64,000 nucleotides of DNA, from assembly GCF_001443605.1 (NCBI RefSeq), contig NZ_CP013118.1:2971501-3035500 (forward strand), read 5' to 3'. This DNA is from Salinivirga cyanobacteriivorans (GTDB taxonomy: Bacteria; Bacteroidota; Bacteroidia; Bacteroidales; Salinivirgaceae). The stretch's first letter is position 1. Each line of letters opens with the position of its first letter. Of this stretch, positions 36,193 through 46,081 are shown piece by piece. A program made the translations under genes and the position numbers. The notes below the pieces were generated by a model. The model was not told the origin of the DNA. It did no database searches and was given only the letters and a program-made list of their open reading frames with translations.

Positions 36193-38529
36193 TCAAAAAT
36201 TAATGTTTACACCTCCCAGAACAGAAGGCCCTATTTTATCTGTAAACGCATATTGTCTTTTGTAGCCTCCAATTAAGTTTCTGCCAGTGGCAAAAATCTT
36301 TATTCCATCTGTTATTTTATAATTGATAGTTCCGTTAAGAATAATGTTTGCATCAACTACTCCCTGATTCATCTCATTATTAATGACAAGGGTCTGGTGG
36401 CTGTAGAAGTAGCTGTTTAAATTGAAATTAATCTTTTTGGTCGGCCTGTAGTTCATATTAACACCACCGGTGAAAGCTGGCGTTGCTTTATGGTAAAAGT
36501 CACTTCTTTTTTTACCATCTCCGTCTGCATCAATTGGATTTCCGTTTACATCAATTGCATCAGCATAATCATTGATTTTTGTTTGCTGCACAGTTACAAA
36601 TATTTGAAAACTCATTTTTTTGAATGGCACAGATGTAAGTGACATGGTAGCGCCGGTTTGTTGAGGTTTCATGTCCAGGTTTATGAAAGAATAGTATTCA
36701 ATAGCTTCACGTGTTTCATCTCCTGTGAGCGGGTTAACACCGGCAATTGTATCATTTCCCACTTTACTCAGTGCAATAAGATTGTTTAGTTGCGACCAGA
36801 AAAGCTCTATGTCAAGTGTAAATGTTTCGGATATTTTATGTCGGAAACCAATTTCCGCATCATCAACTGTAAGTAGTTTGTAGTCATAATTTTTATTGAC
36901 TCCGGGTATTTCGTCACTTCTTTCTGTGCCCCGGTATACCAGGTTATTGTAAAGTGCGAAACCCTGGTATTGCGTGCCTGTGGGGTATCTTAGATTTATA
37001 TCGAAAAACAGGTCGAAAATAAATGGCGTCCTTGAGGAACGTCCATAAGATCCTCTGATTAGAAAATTTTCTGTGGCCTTATAAGTAGCAGATATAAGCG
37101 GGCTAAATGCAGCTTTGTTGGGATGCTGAAATTTGTCGACGCGTGCCGCACCAATTATTCTTAGTCTATCCCATTTATAATCGGCCTGTAGGTGACCACT
37201 TAAAAGTGTGTTGGTTACATCACCTCCATCTTCAGGTGTGACAATTTCGTACCCTTCAGACAAAAAAGTTGCAGGGTCGATTTCCTGTTCTGTACTACCT
37301 AATCCCATACTGTTGTAGCTCGATGTTTTATAAGAAACACCCGGTTTTAGTGAAAAATTTTCTGAAATTTTCAGATCATACTCTGCTGTAGCAGTGAGTA
37401 CATCGGAGTTTACTTTGAGCAACTCTCCACTGCCAACCAGAGCATTAAAGCCTTTACTGTAATCTGCCGTAATTGTTAAACCCTTGTAGGAGCCCCAGAA
37501 ATGCGCAAAATAGGTGTTTAGTGAATCTGTACTTAAAGCTGCAATGTTGTTGTTTGCATAAACTCTTTGTACCCTGGCATAGGAGTAACCGCCCATCAGA
37601 TTAAGGTCCAGGTCATTTTTATTATAGCGCATATGCATATTGCCCCCGTACCTTTCAGTGGCCAGCTTTTTATCCGGGTAGCGTTCGTGAATATTATAAT
37701 TTGGTATGGGTTGACCCGCTTGTGGACCTGCAAGGTATACCCCCTCGTATGGCTTATCTGCATCAAGCACATGTAAACCTAAAATATTGGTCACCTCAGT
37801 TTCGTCTAATTCGTCAACAAAATCATTTTCATTAAAGATAAAATAGTCTACTTTGTGGCGGTCACGAAAATCTGCATTCCCGCTTAATCTTATGCCCAGT
37901 CCATTATCGAAATTAAAGGCTGCAGATGTACTTGTAATAACACTGTTTGGTGCTCCGGCCATTGAATAAGTGCTAAAAGAAGCACCTTCCTTTTCTGTTG
38001 GCGACCTGGTAAGGATATTGATTACACCAGCTACTGCATTGGGCCCGTACATGGCCGAAACCGGTCCCCTTACCACTTCTATACGGTCAACATCATCGAT
38101 ATTGATTTGTAATAGCTCCCAATAGGTTTGTCCCTGGAACTCACTGTAAACAGTTCTATTGTTTACCATAATGAGTGTCATGGTGTTGGCTGTCAGCGTA
38201 ATGAGCCCTTTAGGGTCCACGCCATCATATCCACGTAAGTGTATGTCGTAATTGCCGGGCGTGGTTTCTCTAACAATTAATCCCGGAATTAACCTTAACG
38301 CTTCCATTATTGATGTCGCACCCGATTCTTTTATTTGTTCGGAACTTAATACCGAAGCGCCCAGGGGAGCTTCGAAAATATCTTCTGCTTTTTTCGAAGC
38401 TGAAACTATTTCGATCTCCATAAGTGACTCAAGGTCCATTTCATAGAGGTTTTCTTCCTGAGCTGAGATGCTGATTGAAACTGTAAAAGGCAGAATAAAT
38501 AAAATAGTGATACGTAGAAATTGTTTCAT
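36193..38529 (-). CDS. TonB-dependent outer-membrane receptor
   Basis: A 778-residue receptor with a signal peptide (ending SISAQ), a plug domain (about 45-175) with SASKKAEDIFEAPLGASVLSSEQI, ATSIMEALRLIPGLIVRE and the plug end VDRIEVVRGPVSAMYGPNAVAGVINILTR, then a 22-stranded barrel ending GPSVLGGVNINF. It lacks the CarboxypepD_reg-like domain of SusC proteins and there is no SusD partner, so it is not a typical polysaccharide locus. The substrate (siderophore, cofactor or other) cannot be told. The next gene on the same strand, 95 bp upstream, encodes an Omp85-type protein. A palindrome CATACGTATG lies at 38559-38568 in the promoter region and might be an operator. Confidence 0.92.
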   Translation of the reverse strand: MKQFLRITILFILPFTVSISISAQEENLYEMDLESLMEIEIVSASKKAEDIFEAPLGASVLSSEQIKESGATSIMEALRLIPGLIVRETTPGNYDIHLRGYDGVDPKGLITLTANTMTLIMVNNRTVYSEFQGQTYWELLQINIDDVDRIEVVRGPVSAMYGPNAVAGVINILTRSPTEKEGASFSTYSMAGAPNSVITSTSAAFNFDNGLGIRLSGNADFRDRHKVDYFIFNENDFVDELDETEVTNILGLHVLDADKPYEGVYLAGPQAGQPIPNYNIHERYPDKKLATERYGGNMHMRYNKNDLDLNLMGGYSYARVQRVYANNNIAALSTDSLNTYFAHFWGSYKGLTITADYSKGFNALVGSGELLKVNSDVLTATAEYDLKISENFSLKPGVSYKTSSYNSMGLGSTEQEIDPATFLSEGYEIVTPEDGGDVTNTLLSGHLQADYKWDRLRIIGAARVDKFQHPNKAAFSPLISATYKATENFLIRGSYGRSSRTPFIFDLFFDINLRYPTGTQYQGFALYNNLVYRGTERSDEIPGVNKNYDYKLLTVDDAEIGFRHKISETFTLDIELFWSQLNNLIALSKVGNDTIAGVNPLTGDETREAIEYYSFINLDMKPQQTGATMSLTSVPFKKMSFQIFVTVQQTKINDYADAIDVNGNPIDADGDGKKRSDFYHKATPAFTGGVNMNYRPTKKINFNLNSYFYSHQTLVINNEMNQGVVDANIILNGTINYKITDGIKIFATGRNLIGGYKRQYAFTDKIGPSVLGGVNINF

Positions 38530-38624
38530 AATGGGGTGTTTTTAGTTGGTTAAGAATACATACGTATGAATTATGCCTAAGGTTTTGTTTTACCCGCAGG
38601 GAATAGAATGTTATCAATAAATTC

Positions 38625-40391
38625 CTAGAAATTATTGATGTATCCAAAGTGAATTTTGGCGTTGTTTAACTTAACAGGCTGGTTGTTGGTTTTTCCCAGG
38701 GCATAGGAAATACTAAATATTCCCGCGTTGGTATTTAGGTTCACGCCGGTTCCAAACCCCAGTACTCTTAGTAGAGTACGATCTGTGCCTCTTTGTGCAT
38801 TTATCCAACCGGCATCGGCAAATATTTTAAAATGGCTGTATAGCTCAAATAACCAACGCAACTCTATTGTAGAAATAGAGTGATTTCGTGAAAAAAAATC
38901 GTTTTCATCGAAGCCTCTTAAAGTTTTGAGACCCCCAATTCTCAATAATTCATTTTTATAGATTTTTTTATCACTGTATATTCCTTCCAGCTGATTTTGC
39001 AATAAGACAGACCATCTTTGGTACACAGGTAAAATTCCTTGTAAAGTTAATTTTCCTTCTATATAGTTTGCTTTAATAAGGTCACCGGCAATTGATGGGT
39101 TTTGAACAATTCTCCGGCCTGCACCCAGGTCACTGAAAATCATATATCCTTTTCCCGGATTTAGTTTGCTGTCTTTTTGTTGCCATATTATTTCAAGGCC
39201 TGTCCCGTAGGCATTGGTGGCTAAAATATTTGTAGTATCTTCCGGAGATAACACTATCGTTTGTTTATTTTTATAGTATCCGGTTGCAGAGTTTGTTCCG
39301 TTAAAATATACAAACAGGCCACCTCGCAATGTTAGGCGCACAAAAGAAGTATCTTCTTTTAACATCTCTACTTTCCCGTTTACACCCAGCGGGGACCGAA
39401 GCAAATACGGCCAGTTTATTGCGGCATCTAATTGTTGGCTCAATTGCCTGGTCTTTTTCCACTCTAGCTCCAATTGTTCGCCAAAACCCAGGTTATTTAA
39501 TAATGATAACTCCAGCTCTCCGGTTAACATGTATTTGTTATTCCTGTCTTCATCAGGAACAATGCCCAGTAAACCATCAAAATAATTTGCATTAATTTTT
39601 TTCAACCGGAGGTCGGTTCTGGCCAATTTGTTTTCAAAAGAGATTAACGGTTCGGCTGATAATTCTAAGTAGCTTAATTGTTGTATTTTATCTGAAATTT
39701 CCGATAGCGTTTCATTGTTGAATACATCGCCCGGTATTATATTAAGATAACGCCAAAGAAATGAATCTGCTATTTTTATGTCATTAAAAACTATTGAGTC
39801 ATAGGTGTATTTTTGGCCCGGTTCAAGGTGTATATTTAATTTCAATTTGTAGTTTTTAACCTCAAAATTTGAATTGACCTGTGCAAAAGGATAACCATTA
39901 TTCTCCAGGTACTCCAACAGCTCTTTTTTATACCGTTTTACTTTAATCAGATTTACTGGGGTTTTATGTTTGATTTTGTGTTCCGGTAATCCTTGTAAGA
40001 GTTTTTCATCAGAGTTAATTGTGAGATTTGTCCAAAAATGTTTTTCTCCTTTGTGAATAATGCCGGTAATTGTATCACCACTTCTATAAATAGAGTCCAG
40101 GTTACTGTTTATAAAACCCTGGCTATGGAAATCGGTTAATTTTTTCCTTATTGAATTCTGGAAATCAGCAGTATCATTTGATTTTATCGAAGAAACAATA
40201 TCTTGATCTACGATTTTCATTAAATAAATGTCCTGTCCAACCGAACTTTGAACAATAAATATGAAAAGGAAAGCCAGGAGCTTTGTTCTTCGAATTATTG
40301 AATATCTTTTTGGGTTACCTTTTTTCAAACGATGTATTTTATATTTGTATTGTGCTAACCTAAAAATGTTAAAAATATTTCTTATTGTCAT
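38625..40391 (-). CDS. Omp85/BamA-TamA family outer-membrane protein
   Basis: A 588-residue protein. A hydrophobic segment (LLAFLFIFIVQSSVGQ, about 34-49) looks like a signal peptide preceded by an unusually long basic stretch, so the true start may be further in. After it come POTRA-like repeats (YKKELLEYLENNGYPFAQVNSNF; YLNIIPGDVFNNETLSEI) and a 16-strand barrel of the bacterial surface antigen type, with the loop-6 signature LRGFDENDFF (about 500-509) and a C-terminal aromatic residue. At under 600 residues it is shorter than BamA, so it is more like TamA or a two-partner-type translocator. The client is unknown. It is divergent from the next gene, whose start is 26 bp away. Confidence 0.85.
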   Translation of the reverse strand: MTIRNIFNIFRLAQYKYKIHRLKKGNPKRYSIIRRTKLLAFLFIFIVQSSVGQDIYLMKIVDQDIVSSIKSNDTADFQNSIRKKLTDFHSQGFINSNLDSIYRSGDTITGIIHKGEKHFWTNLTINSDEKLLQGLPEHKIKHKTPVNLIKVKRYKKELLEYLENNGYPFAQVNSNFEVKNYKLKLNIHLEPGQKYTYDSIVFNDIKIADSFLWRYLNIIPGDVFNNETLSEISDKIQQLSYLELSAEPLISFENKLARTDLRLKKINANYFDGLLGIVPDEDRNNKYMLTGELELSLLNNLGFGEQLELEWKKTRQLSQQLDAAINWPYLLRSPLGVNGKVEMLKEDTSFVRLTLRGGLFVYFNGTNSATGYYKNKQTIVLSPEDTTNILATNAYGTGLEIIWQQKDSKLNPGKGYMIFSDLGAGRRIVQNPSIAGDLIKANYIEGKLTLQGILPVYQRWSVLLQNQLEGIYSDKKIYKNELLRIGGLKTLRGFDENDFFSRNHSISTIELRWLFELYSHFKIFADAGWINAQRGTDRTLLRVLGFGTGVNLNTNAGIFSISYALGKTNNQPVKLNNAKIHFGYINNF

Positions 40392-40417
40392 GAAAATACG
40401 TAATTTTTAAATGCAAA

Positions 40418-41233
40418 ATGAACTGTAAAATATACTACATGTTTTTCCGAATAATATTGATAAATGTATTGGTCTTATTCAATATAGGTGTGATTTGTGC
40501 GCAGGACGACAGAAGCATTTTTTACAGAAAAGAGCATATTATTCAACCTCAAATAAGCACAAATGGATATGGTATAAGCTTTACATCGGCCAAAAAAAGA
40601 ACCATTGATAACTATTTTTACTGGAAGATATCTTTAAGTGAGTTAAAGCACAGAAAGGAAATAAAAGGTGTAAATCCCAATTATCCCAATCAAAGACAGT
40701 TTATTTTTGGTAAAGTTAATCATGCATACCCCATAGGTTTGTCAATGGGTTTTCATAAAAAGTATATACTTAAAAATAATGCACGGGCCATAGGAATTCG
40801 TTATTTTTATGGAGCGGGGATTGAGGCTGCTCTTTTAAAGCCAGCATATTATCAAATTGAATTGGTGTATTCCCAGGATAGTAGCCGGGTGTTAACAGCT
40901 CAGTTTAACCCTGAGAAGCACAATGTAAATAATATAAAAGAGCGCTCTTCATGGTTTGAGGGGACAGCTGAAACCAACCTTGCGCCTGGTGGTAAAGTAG
41001 AGGTAGGAGCTATAGTTGATTTTTCGGGTAAAGAGGGTCGAATTCATGGAGTTGGGATAAGTAGCATTTTGCAGGTTTTCTTATTACCAGTTGAGATTTT
41101 AGCCGGAGAACCCGAACGGCGTTTATATTTTGGATTTAGCCTTTCCTACGTCTGGGGTAAATTCCTGGATTATAGTGATACTGGTAAATCCGGGAGAAAT
41201 CATAGTGGTTGGGGTATGTTAAAAAAATATTAA
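40418..41233 (+). CDS. Hypothetical outer-membrane beta-barrel protein
   Basis: I do not recognise a named family. The 271 residues start with a signal peptide; the second ATG at 40439 (MFFRIILINVLVLFNIGVICAQ) gives a more typical one than the first at 40418. The mature protein has alternating strand patterns (GYGISFTSAKKRTIDNYFYWKISLSEL; RAIGIRYFYGAGIEAALL; GKVEVGAIVDFSG; RRLYFGFSLSYVWGKFLDY), which suggests a small barrel of about 8-10 strands. It starts 26 bp from the divergent Omp85-type gene, so the two could share a control region. The extreme C-terminus (GWGMLKKY) is not a classical barrel end. Confidence 0.65.
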   Translation: MNCKIYYMFFRIILINVLVLFNIGVICAQDDRSIFYRKEHIIQPQISTNGYGISFTSAKKRTIDNYFYWKISLSELKHRKEIKGVNPNYPNQRQFIFGKVNHAYPIGLSMGFHKKYILKNNARAIGIRYFYGAGIEAALLKPAYYQIELVYSQDSSRVLTAQFNPEKHNVNNIKERSSWFEGTAETNLAPGGKVEVGAIVDFSGKEGRIHGVGISSILQVFLLPVEILAGEPERRLYFGFSLSYVWGKFLDYSDTGKSGRNHSGWGMLKKY

Positions 41234-41324
41234 CGTTTTTTTCTCTTTTTTTTTAAATACCTAAAATAATTCCTATCTTGCCACTTTATTTGTGTATGTC
41301 TAAAGTTATAAAATAATAAAGTTT

Positions 41325-44300
41325 ATGAGAAGCAAACATTTACTATTGTTTTTTGCGGTTTTGATGGCCGGTGGTTTTACGGCAGTGAATACTGTTTCTT
41401 TTGACCGGTACCAGTCAAATGTGTCGACAGATAAGTATCAAATTAAGAGAGAGTTAGGGTCGATACAAACAGCAAAGAGTGACACAAGCTTTTACGTTGA
41501 TACCTCAGATCTTCAAAATATCAGAAGTAGCCTGAAGGCCTTTTTAGGTAGTCAGAGTGGAGGTAATCTTGATTGGAGCTTTGTCGGTCCCATTAATGTG
41601 GGAGGTCGAATAAGGACAATTATTGTTGACAATAATGAAGATAATGTATTGTATGCTGGTGGAGTTGCCGGAGGCATTTATAAATCTACTACCAATGGTC
41701 AGTATTGGGAGCCAGTAGAGGTAAATTACAAAGCAAGTGCAATTTCAGTTACATCATTAGTTCAGGCCTCCGATGGTACCATTTATGCCGCAACAGGCGA
41801 AACATTTGATTCAATATATGTAACAAAACAGGGTGTTCCTGCATTTGCTGGCGCCGGAGTCTTTAAAAAATCACCAGACTCTGATGTTTTTGAGCAAATT
41901 GAATCTACAGAGCCAATTGGTAATGCAGACTTTTTTGGTATTACTGAATTAGCCATTGACCCAACAAATGAAGATCATATTTATATGACCACCTGGATGG
42001 GTGTTTATAAATCAGTTGATGCTGGTATTTCCTGGTCAAAAATAAACCAACTGCCTAATAAACATGCTTCTGATATTAAAATTTCAGAAAACGGGGTAAT
42101 TGTTGTTTCTTCAAATGGACAGGTATTTGTTAATAGTGGCAATGGATTTGAAGATGTCTCTGGACATGAGGATAATATGATCGATTCAGGTGGCATTCGT
42201 TACGAATTTGCATTTGCACCTACTAATCCTGATTATCTTTATGCAATCGCTGCTGATTCTGCAGGAGCATTACTTGGAGTTTATCGTTCAAATTCAGCAG
42301 GAGCTAACGAAACATGGGAAACTATCGGAGCAGGTGGTAGTGAGGAGTTCCAATTATTTAGAAGAACATACACCATCCGTGGAAATGCAGAGACTGAATA
42401 TCACGGAGAAGAAGCAATGATGATTGCAGTTTCATATGATGATCCTAATTATGTCTATGTCGGTGGTCAAAATTTATGGACCGGTTACAAGGTAAGTGAT
42501 GACATAGAGCCATTTCAGTGGATTCAGAAAACATATAACACATTCCCAAAATATGATCCGCAATTTATTACTGCCAACATTCACCAAATGGTTGCGCAAG
42601 AAAATAACGGTGTTTATTTTGTGGCAACAGACGGAGGCGTATTTCGATATCATCCACAAACCGGTTCAGTTCGTTTAAATAATTATCTTTTAACAGGTCA
42701 GTTCTACGATGTTTCTTATGGACCTAAAGGAGCTATAATTGCAGGATCTGAATCAAATGGTATGTATGTTAATAGATTTGATGGACCAGGCTCGCAAAGG
42801 TTTTTTGGAACAGAAGTTATTGAAGAATTTGATTTCGCAGACGGAACACGATCAGGTTATCAGGGAATTATTTCTCAGGTGAATCCCAGTATTTTCTTCT
42901 ATGAGCACAGTGAAGCACGTCTTCGTAGAACACTTGATTTTGGACAAAGTATTAAAGATATTTACGATAGTTTGATGACAGATATTAACAATATTGACTG
43001 GGATGTTAATAATGCACCAATGGCGATGTGGGAATCAGAAGATTATCCGTATGGTTATGACACTTATTCCTACAAAACCTTTGATTCCCTTTTCCCAGGC
43101 GATATCGATACAACTGAAAGTCGAAATATTGCAAATATGCCGATCATTGTAAATATTGAAGATACGATCCCAAGAAATGGGATGGTTGAATTTGAAGATC
43201 CATTCAAATCAATTTTTACTATTGGAATTAAAGGTCAGTTATGGATGACTAATAAAGCCACAAGTAACCTTTCAATATTGAATCACGACTGGTTTGATAT
43301 TTTTAATATTTATGAATACTATAATATCCCAAGTGATCAAACTCCTAATTTGAGCGCGACAATTAATGATATTGCCTTTTCACCCGAAGGGCATCATCTT
43401 TATATTGCCGTTAATTATATGACAGATACAGCGAACAAAAGCGAAATATTCCGAATTGACAGTTTACACACAGTTGTAAAAGACAAATCATACGGATGGT
43501 CATATATTGGTGCTAATGATACCTTAAACGAAAATCGTATTCTTGAATATACGCAAAAGTTAGGTCAAACCTATACCCAGGAAATTACCTCGGTAGCTAT
43601 TGACCCAAATAATAAAGGAAGGCTTATTATAACCTTCTCAAACTATGATGATCAGGATAAACTTTTTGTTTGTGATAATGCAAATACAACCACAAGCGAA
43701 TCATTCGACGATAATTTCAGATCAATACAAGGTAACCTCCCCCACATGCCAATATTCGATGCTATGGTGAATATTGCACAAACAGATCCCAATACAGGTA
43801 ATAATATTTATCAACTAATATTGGGTACTGAGGTTGGTGTTTGGTCTACAAACGACTATCGTTTTGCTAGCCCATTTTATACGTATGATAGTGAGGGTGT
43901 TGGCTCTAGTCCTGTGTTTACAATTAAGCAGCAAACCAATTCTTACGATCAATACTCCGAGGTTGAAAACTATGGTATCATATATATGGCCACATTTGGT
44001 AATGGCCTCTATATAGATTCTACATATTTCGTTCCTCGTCCGGCAGATAATATTCAAGAAGATCCTGAAACCGGAGCGCAAGCTATTTCAGAATTTAATG
44101 CCAATGTTTATCCAAACCCCGTTGCTAATCAATTAACAGTCAACTTTGGAGTCTCAAGCGACAATAGTACCGTGAATGCTCGAATAATTGACCTGTCCGG
44201 TAGAGTATTGCTTTCTGAAAACTTAGGAAACTTCGATAAAGGAACGCATACATACAGTGTAAATACAAATAACCTTGAAATGGGCATCTATCTATTCGAA

Positions 44301-44348
44301 ATCAGTGATGGTAGAGATGCTGAAGTAATCAAGATTATTAAGAAATAG
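41325..44348 (+). CDS. T9SS-secreted beta-propeller protein (sortilin/VPS10-like repeats)
   Basis: A 1007-residue exported protein with a signal peptide (to about 20) and a propeller made of blades such as WSFVGPINVGGRIRTIIVDNNEDNVLYAGGVAGGIYKSTTNGQYW, LAIDPTNEDHIYMTTWMGVYKSVDAGISW and YVGGQNLWTGYKVS; the SxDxGxxW and YKSxDxG motifs are those of VPS10/BNR-type repeats. The last 85 residues are a type A sorting domain (NVYPNPVANQLTVNFG, then VNARIIDLSGRVLLSENLG, ending GIYLFEISDG). It should be exported through T9SS and attached to the surface or released. No enzymatic motif is evident. A terminator follows, so the gene is monocistronic. Confidence 0.9.
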   Translation: MRSKHLLLFFAVLMAGGFTAVNTVSFDRYQSNVSTDKYQIKRELGSIQTAKSDTSFYVDTSDLQNIRSSLKAFLGSQSGGNLDWSFVGPINVGGRIRTIIVDNNEDNVLYAGGVAGGIYKSTTNGQYWEPVEVNYKASAISVTSLVQASDGTIYAATGETFDSIYVTKQGVPAFAGAGVFKKSPDSDVFEQIESTEPIGNADFFGITELAIDPTNEDHIYMTTWMGVYKSVDAGISWSKINQLPNKHASDIKISENGVIVVSSNGQVFVNSGNGFEDVSGHEDNMIDSGGIRYEFAFAPTNPDYLYAIAADSAGALLGVYRSNSAGANETWETIGAGGSEEFQLFRRTYTIRGNAETEYHGEEAMMIAVSYDDPNYVYVGGQNLWTGYKVSDDIEPFQWIQKTYNTFPKYDPQFITANIHQMVAQENNGVYFVATDGGVFRYHPQTGSVRLNNYLLTGQFYDVSYGPKGAIIAGSESNGMYVNRFDGPGSQRFFGTEVIEEFDFADGTRSGYQGIISQVNPSIFFYEHSEARLRRTLDFGQSIKDIYDSLMTDINNIDWDVNNAPMAMWESEDYPYGYDTYSYKTFDSLFPGDIDTTESRNIANMPIIVNIEDTIPRNGMVEFEDPFKSIFTIGIKGQLWMTNKATSNLSILNHDWFDIFNIYEYYNIPSDQTPNLSATINDIAFSPEGHHLYIAVNYMTDTANKSEIFRIDSLHTVVKDKSYGWSYIGANDTLNENRILEYTQKLGQTYTQEITSVAIDPNNKGRLIITFSNYDDQDKLFVCDNANTTTSESFDDNFRSIQGNLPHMPIFDAMVNIAQTDPNTGNNIYQLILGTEVGVWSTNDYRFASPFYTYDSEGVGSSPVFTIKQQTNSYDQYSEVENYGIIYMATFGNGLYIDSTYFVPRPADNIQEDPETGAQAISEFNANVYPNPVANQLTVNFGVSSDNSTVNARIIDLSGRVLLSENLGNFDKGTHTYSVNTNNLEMGIYLFEISDGRDAEVIKIIKK

Positions 44349-44367
44349 ATATGTTGAATAATATCCA

Positions 44368-44393
44368 AAGGGAGGAAAACACACCTCCCTTTT
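44368..44393 (+). terminator. Rho-independent terminator after the propeller gene
   Basis: A 9 bp stem (44368-44376 with 44385-44393) with an 8-base loop and a T run to 44397, 19 bp after the stop codon. Confidence 0.85.
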
Positions 44394-44394
44394 T

Positions 44395-44426
44395 TTGTGT
44401 TTAAATTATAAATATGTCTAACTTTG
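44395..44426 (+). promoter_or_regulatory. gapA promoter
   Basis: TTTG (44395-44398), 20 bp, then TAACTTTG (44419-44426): both Bacteroidota promoter elements at the preferred spacing, with the ATG 16 bp downstream. The -33 element overlaps the T run of the preceding terminator. Confidence 0.7.
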
Positions 44427-44427
44427 A

Positions 44428-45447
<1,020 letters not shown>

Positions 45448-45464
45448 ACCAGAAATAATTTATT

Positions 45465-45494
45465 AAAGGGGGCATCATTCAGGATGTCCTCTTT
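45465..45494 (+). terminator. Rho-independent terminator after gapA
   Basis: A 12 bp stem (45465-45476 with 45483-45494, two G-U pairs), 6-base loop and T run, 17 bp after the stop. Confidence 0.85.
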
Positions 45495-45523
45495 TTTTTG
45501 TCTTATAAATAAAAAGCGACGTT

Positions 45524-46015
45524 ATGCATAATTGGTTTGAATGTAAAATTAAATATGAGAAGATGGATGAATACGGTAAAGAAAAACCCGTTTCAGAATC
45601 ATATGTTGTAGATGCACTATCTTTTACTGAAGCCGAAAGCCGTTTAATAAAAATGCTGGAGGGAGAAATACCTGATGAGTTTATTGTAACAGGTATTTCT
45701 AAAGCTAAACTTGATGAAATTGTTCCTGCCGAAGACGCAGATTATTGGTATAAGTGCAAAGTTATACTTAAGGATATGGACGAAAAATCAGGTAAAGAGA
45801 AAAAAATTCAGAATCAGATTTTAGTTGCTGCAGATGATTTTCGTGGCGCACTTGAAAGTGCAGAAAATAGTCTCGAGCAGGTACTTGTTCCGTGGGAGAT
45901 ACACCAAATATCACTCACAAAAGTGGTAGATGTAATGCCTTACGAAGCAGGCGGAGGGGCTGCTGAACCCGAATTGTCAAAGACTGATAAGGATTATATT
46001 GCATCCGAAGAGTAA
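45524..46015 (+). CDS. DUF4494 family protein
   Basis: A 163-residue cytoplasmic protein of a family confined largely to Bacteroidota. It consists of two related halves: WFECKIKYEKMDEYGKEKPVSESYVVDALSFTEAESRLI (about 3-41) and WYKCKVILKDMDEKSGKEKKIQNQILVAADDFRGALESA (about 75-113), so the fold is probably an internal duplication. The end is acidic and unstructured. Function is unknown. It lies between gapA and a permease with 66 bp to the latter and no terminator seen. Confidence 0.85.
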   Translation: MHNWFECKIKYEKMDEYGKEKPVSESYVVDALSFTEAESRLIKMLEGEIPDEFIVTGISKAKLDEIVPAEDADYWYKCKVILKDMDEKSGKEKKIQNQILVAADDFRGALESAENSLEQVLVPWEIHQISLTKVVDVMPYEAGGGAAEPELSKTDKDYIASEE

Positions 46016-46081
46016 TGCTTTTGGCATACTAATTTTTCAGTTATTTTTTGTAGTTTGCATATCTTAAATTAGGAAGTAATT

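Noticed and set aside
36193-40391. Polysaccharide utilisation locus
   Set aside because: The TonB receptor has no SusD partner, no glycoside hydrolases and lacks the N-terminal carboxypeptidase-like domain typical of SusC.
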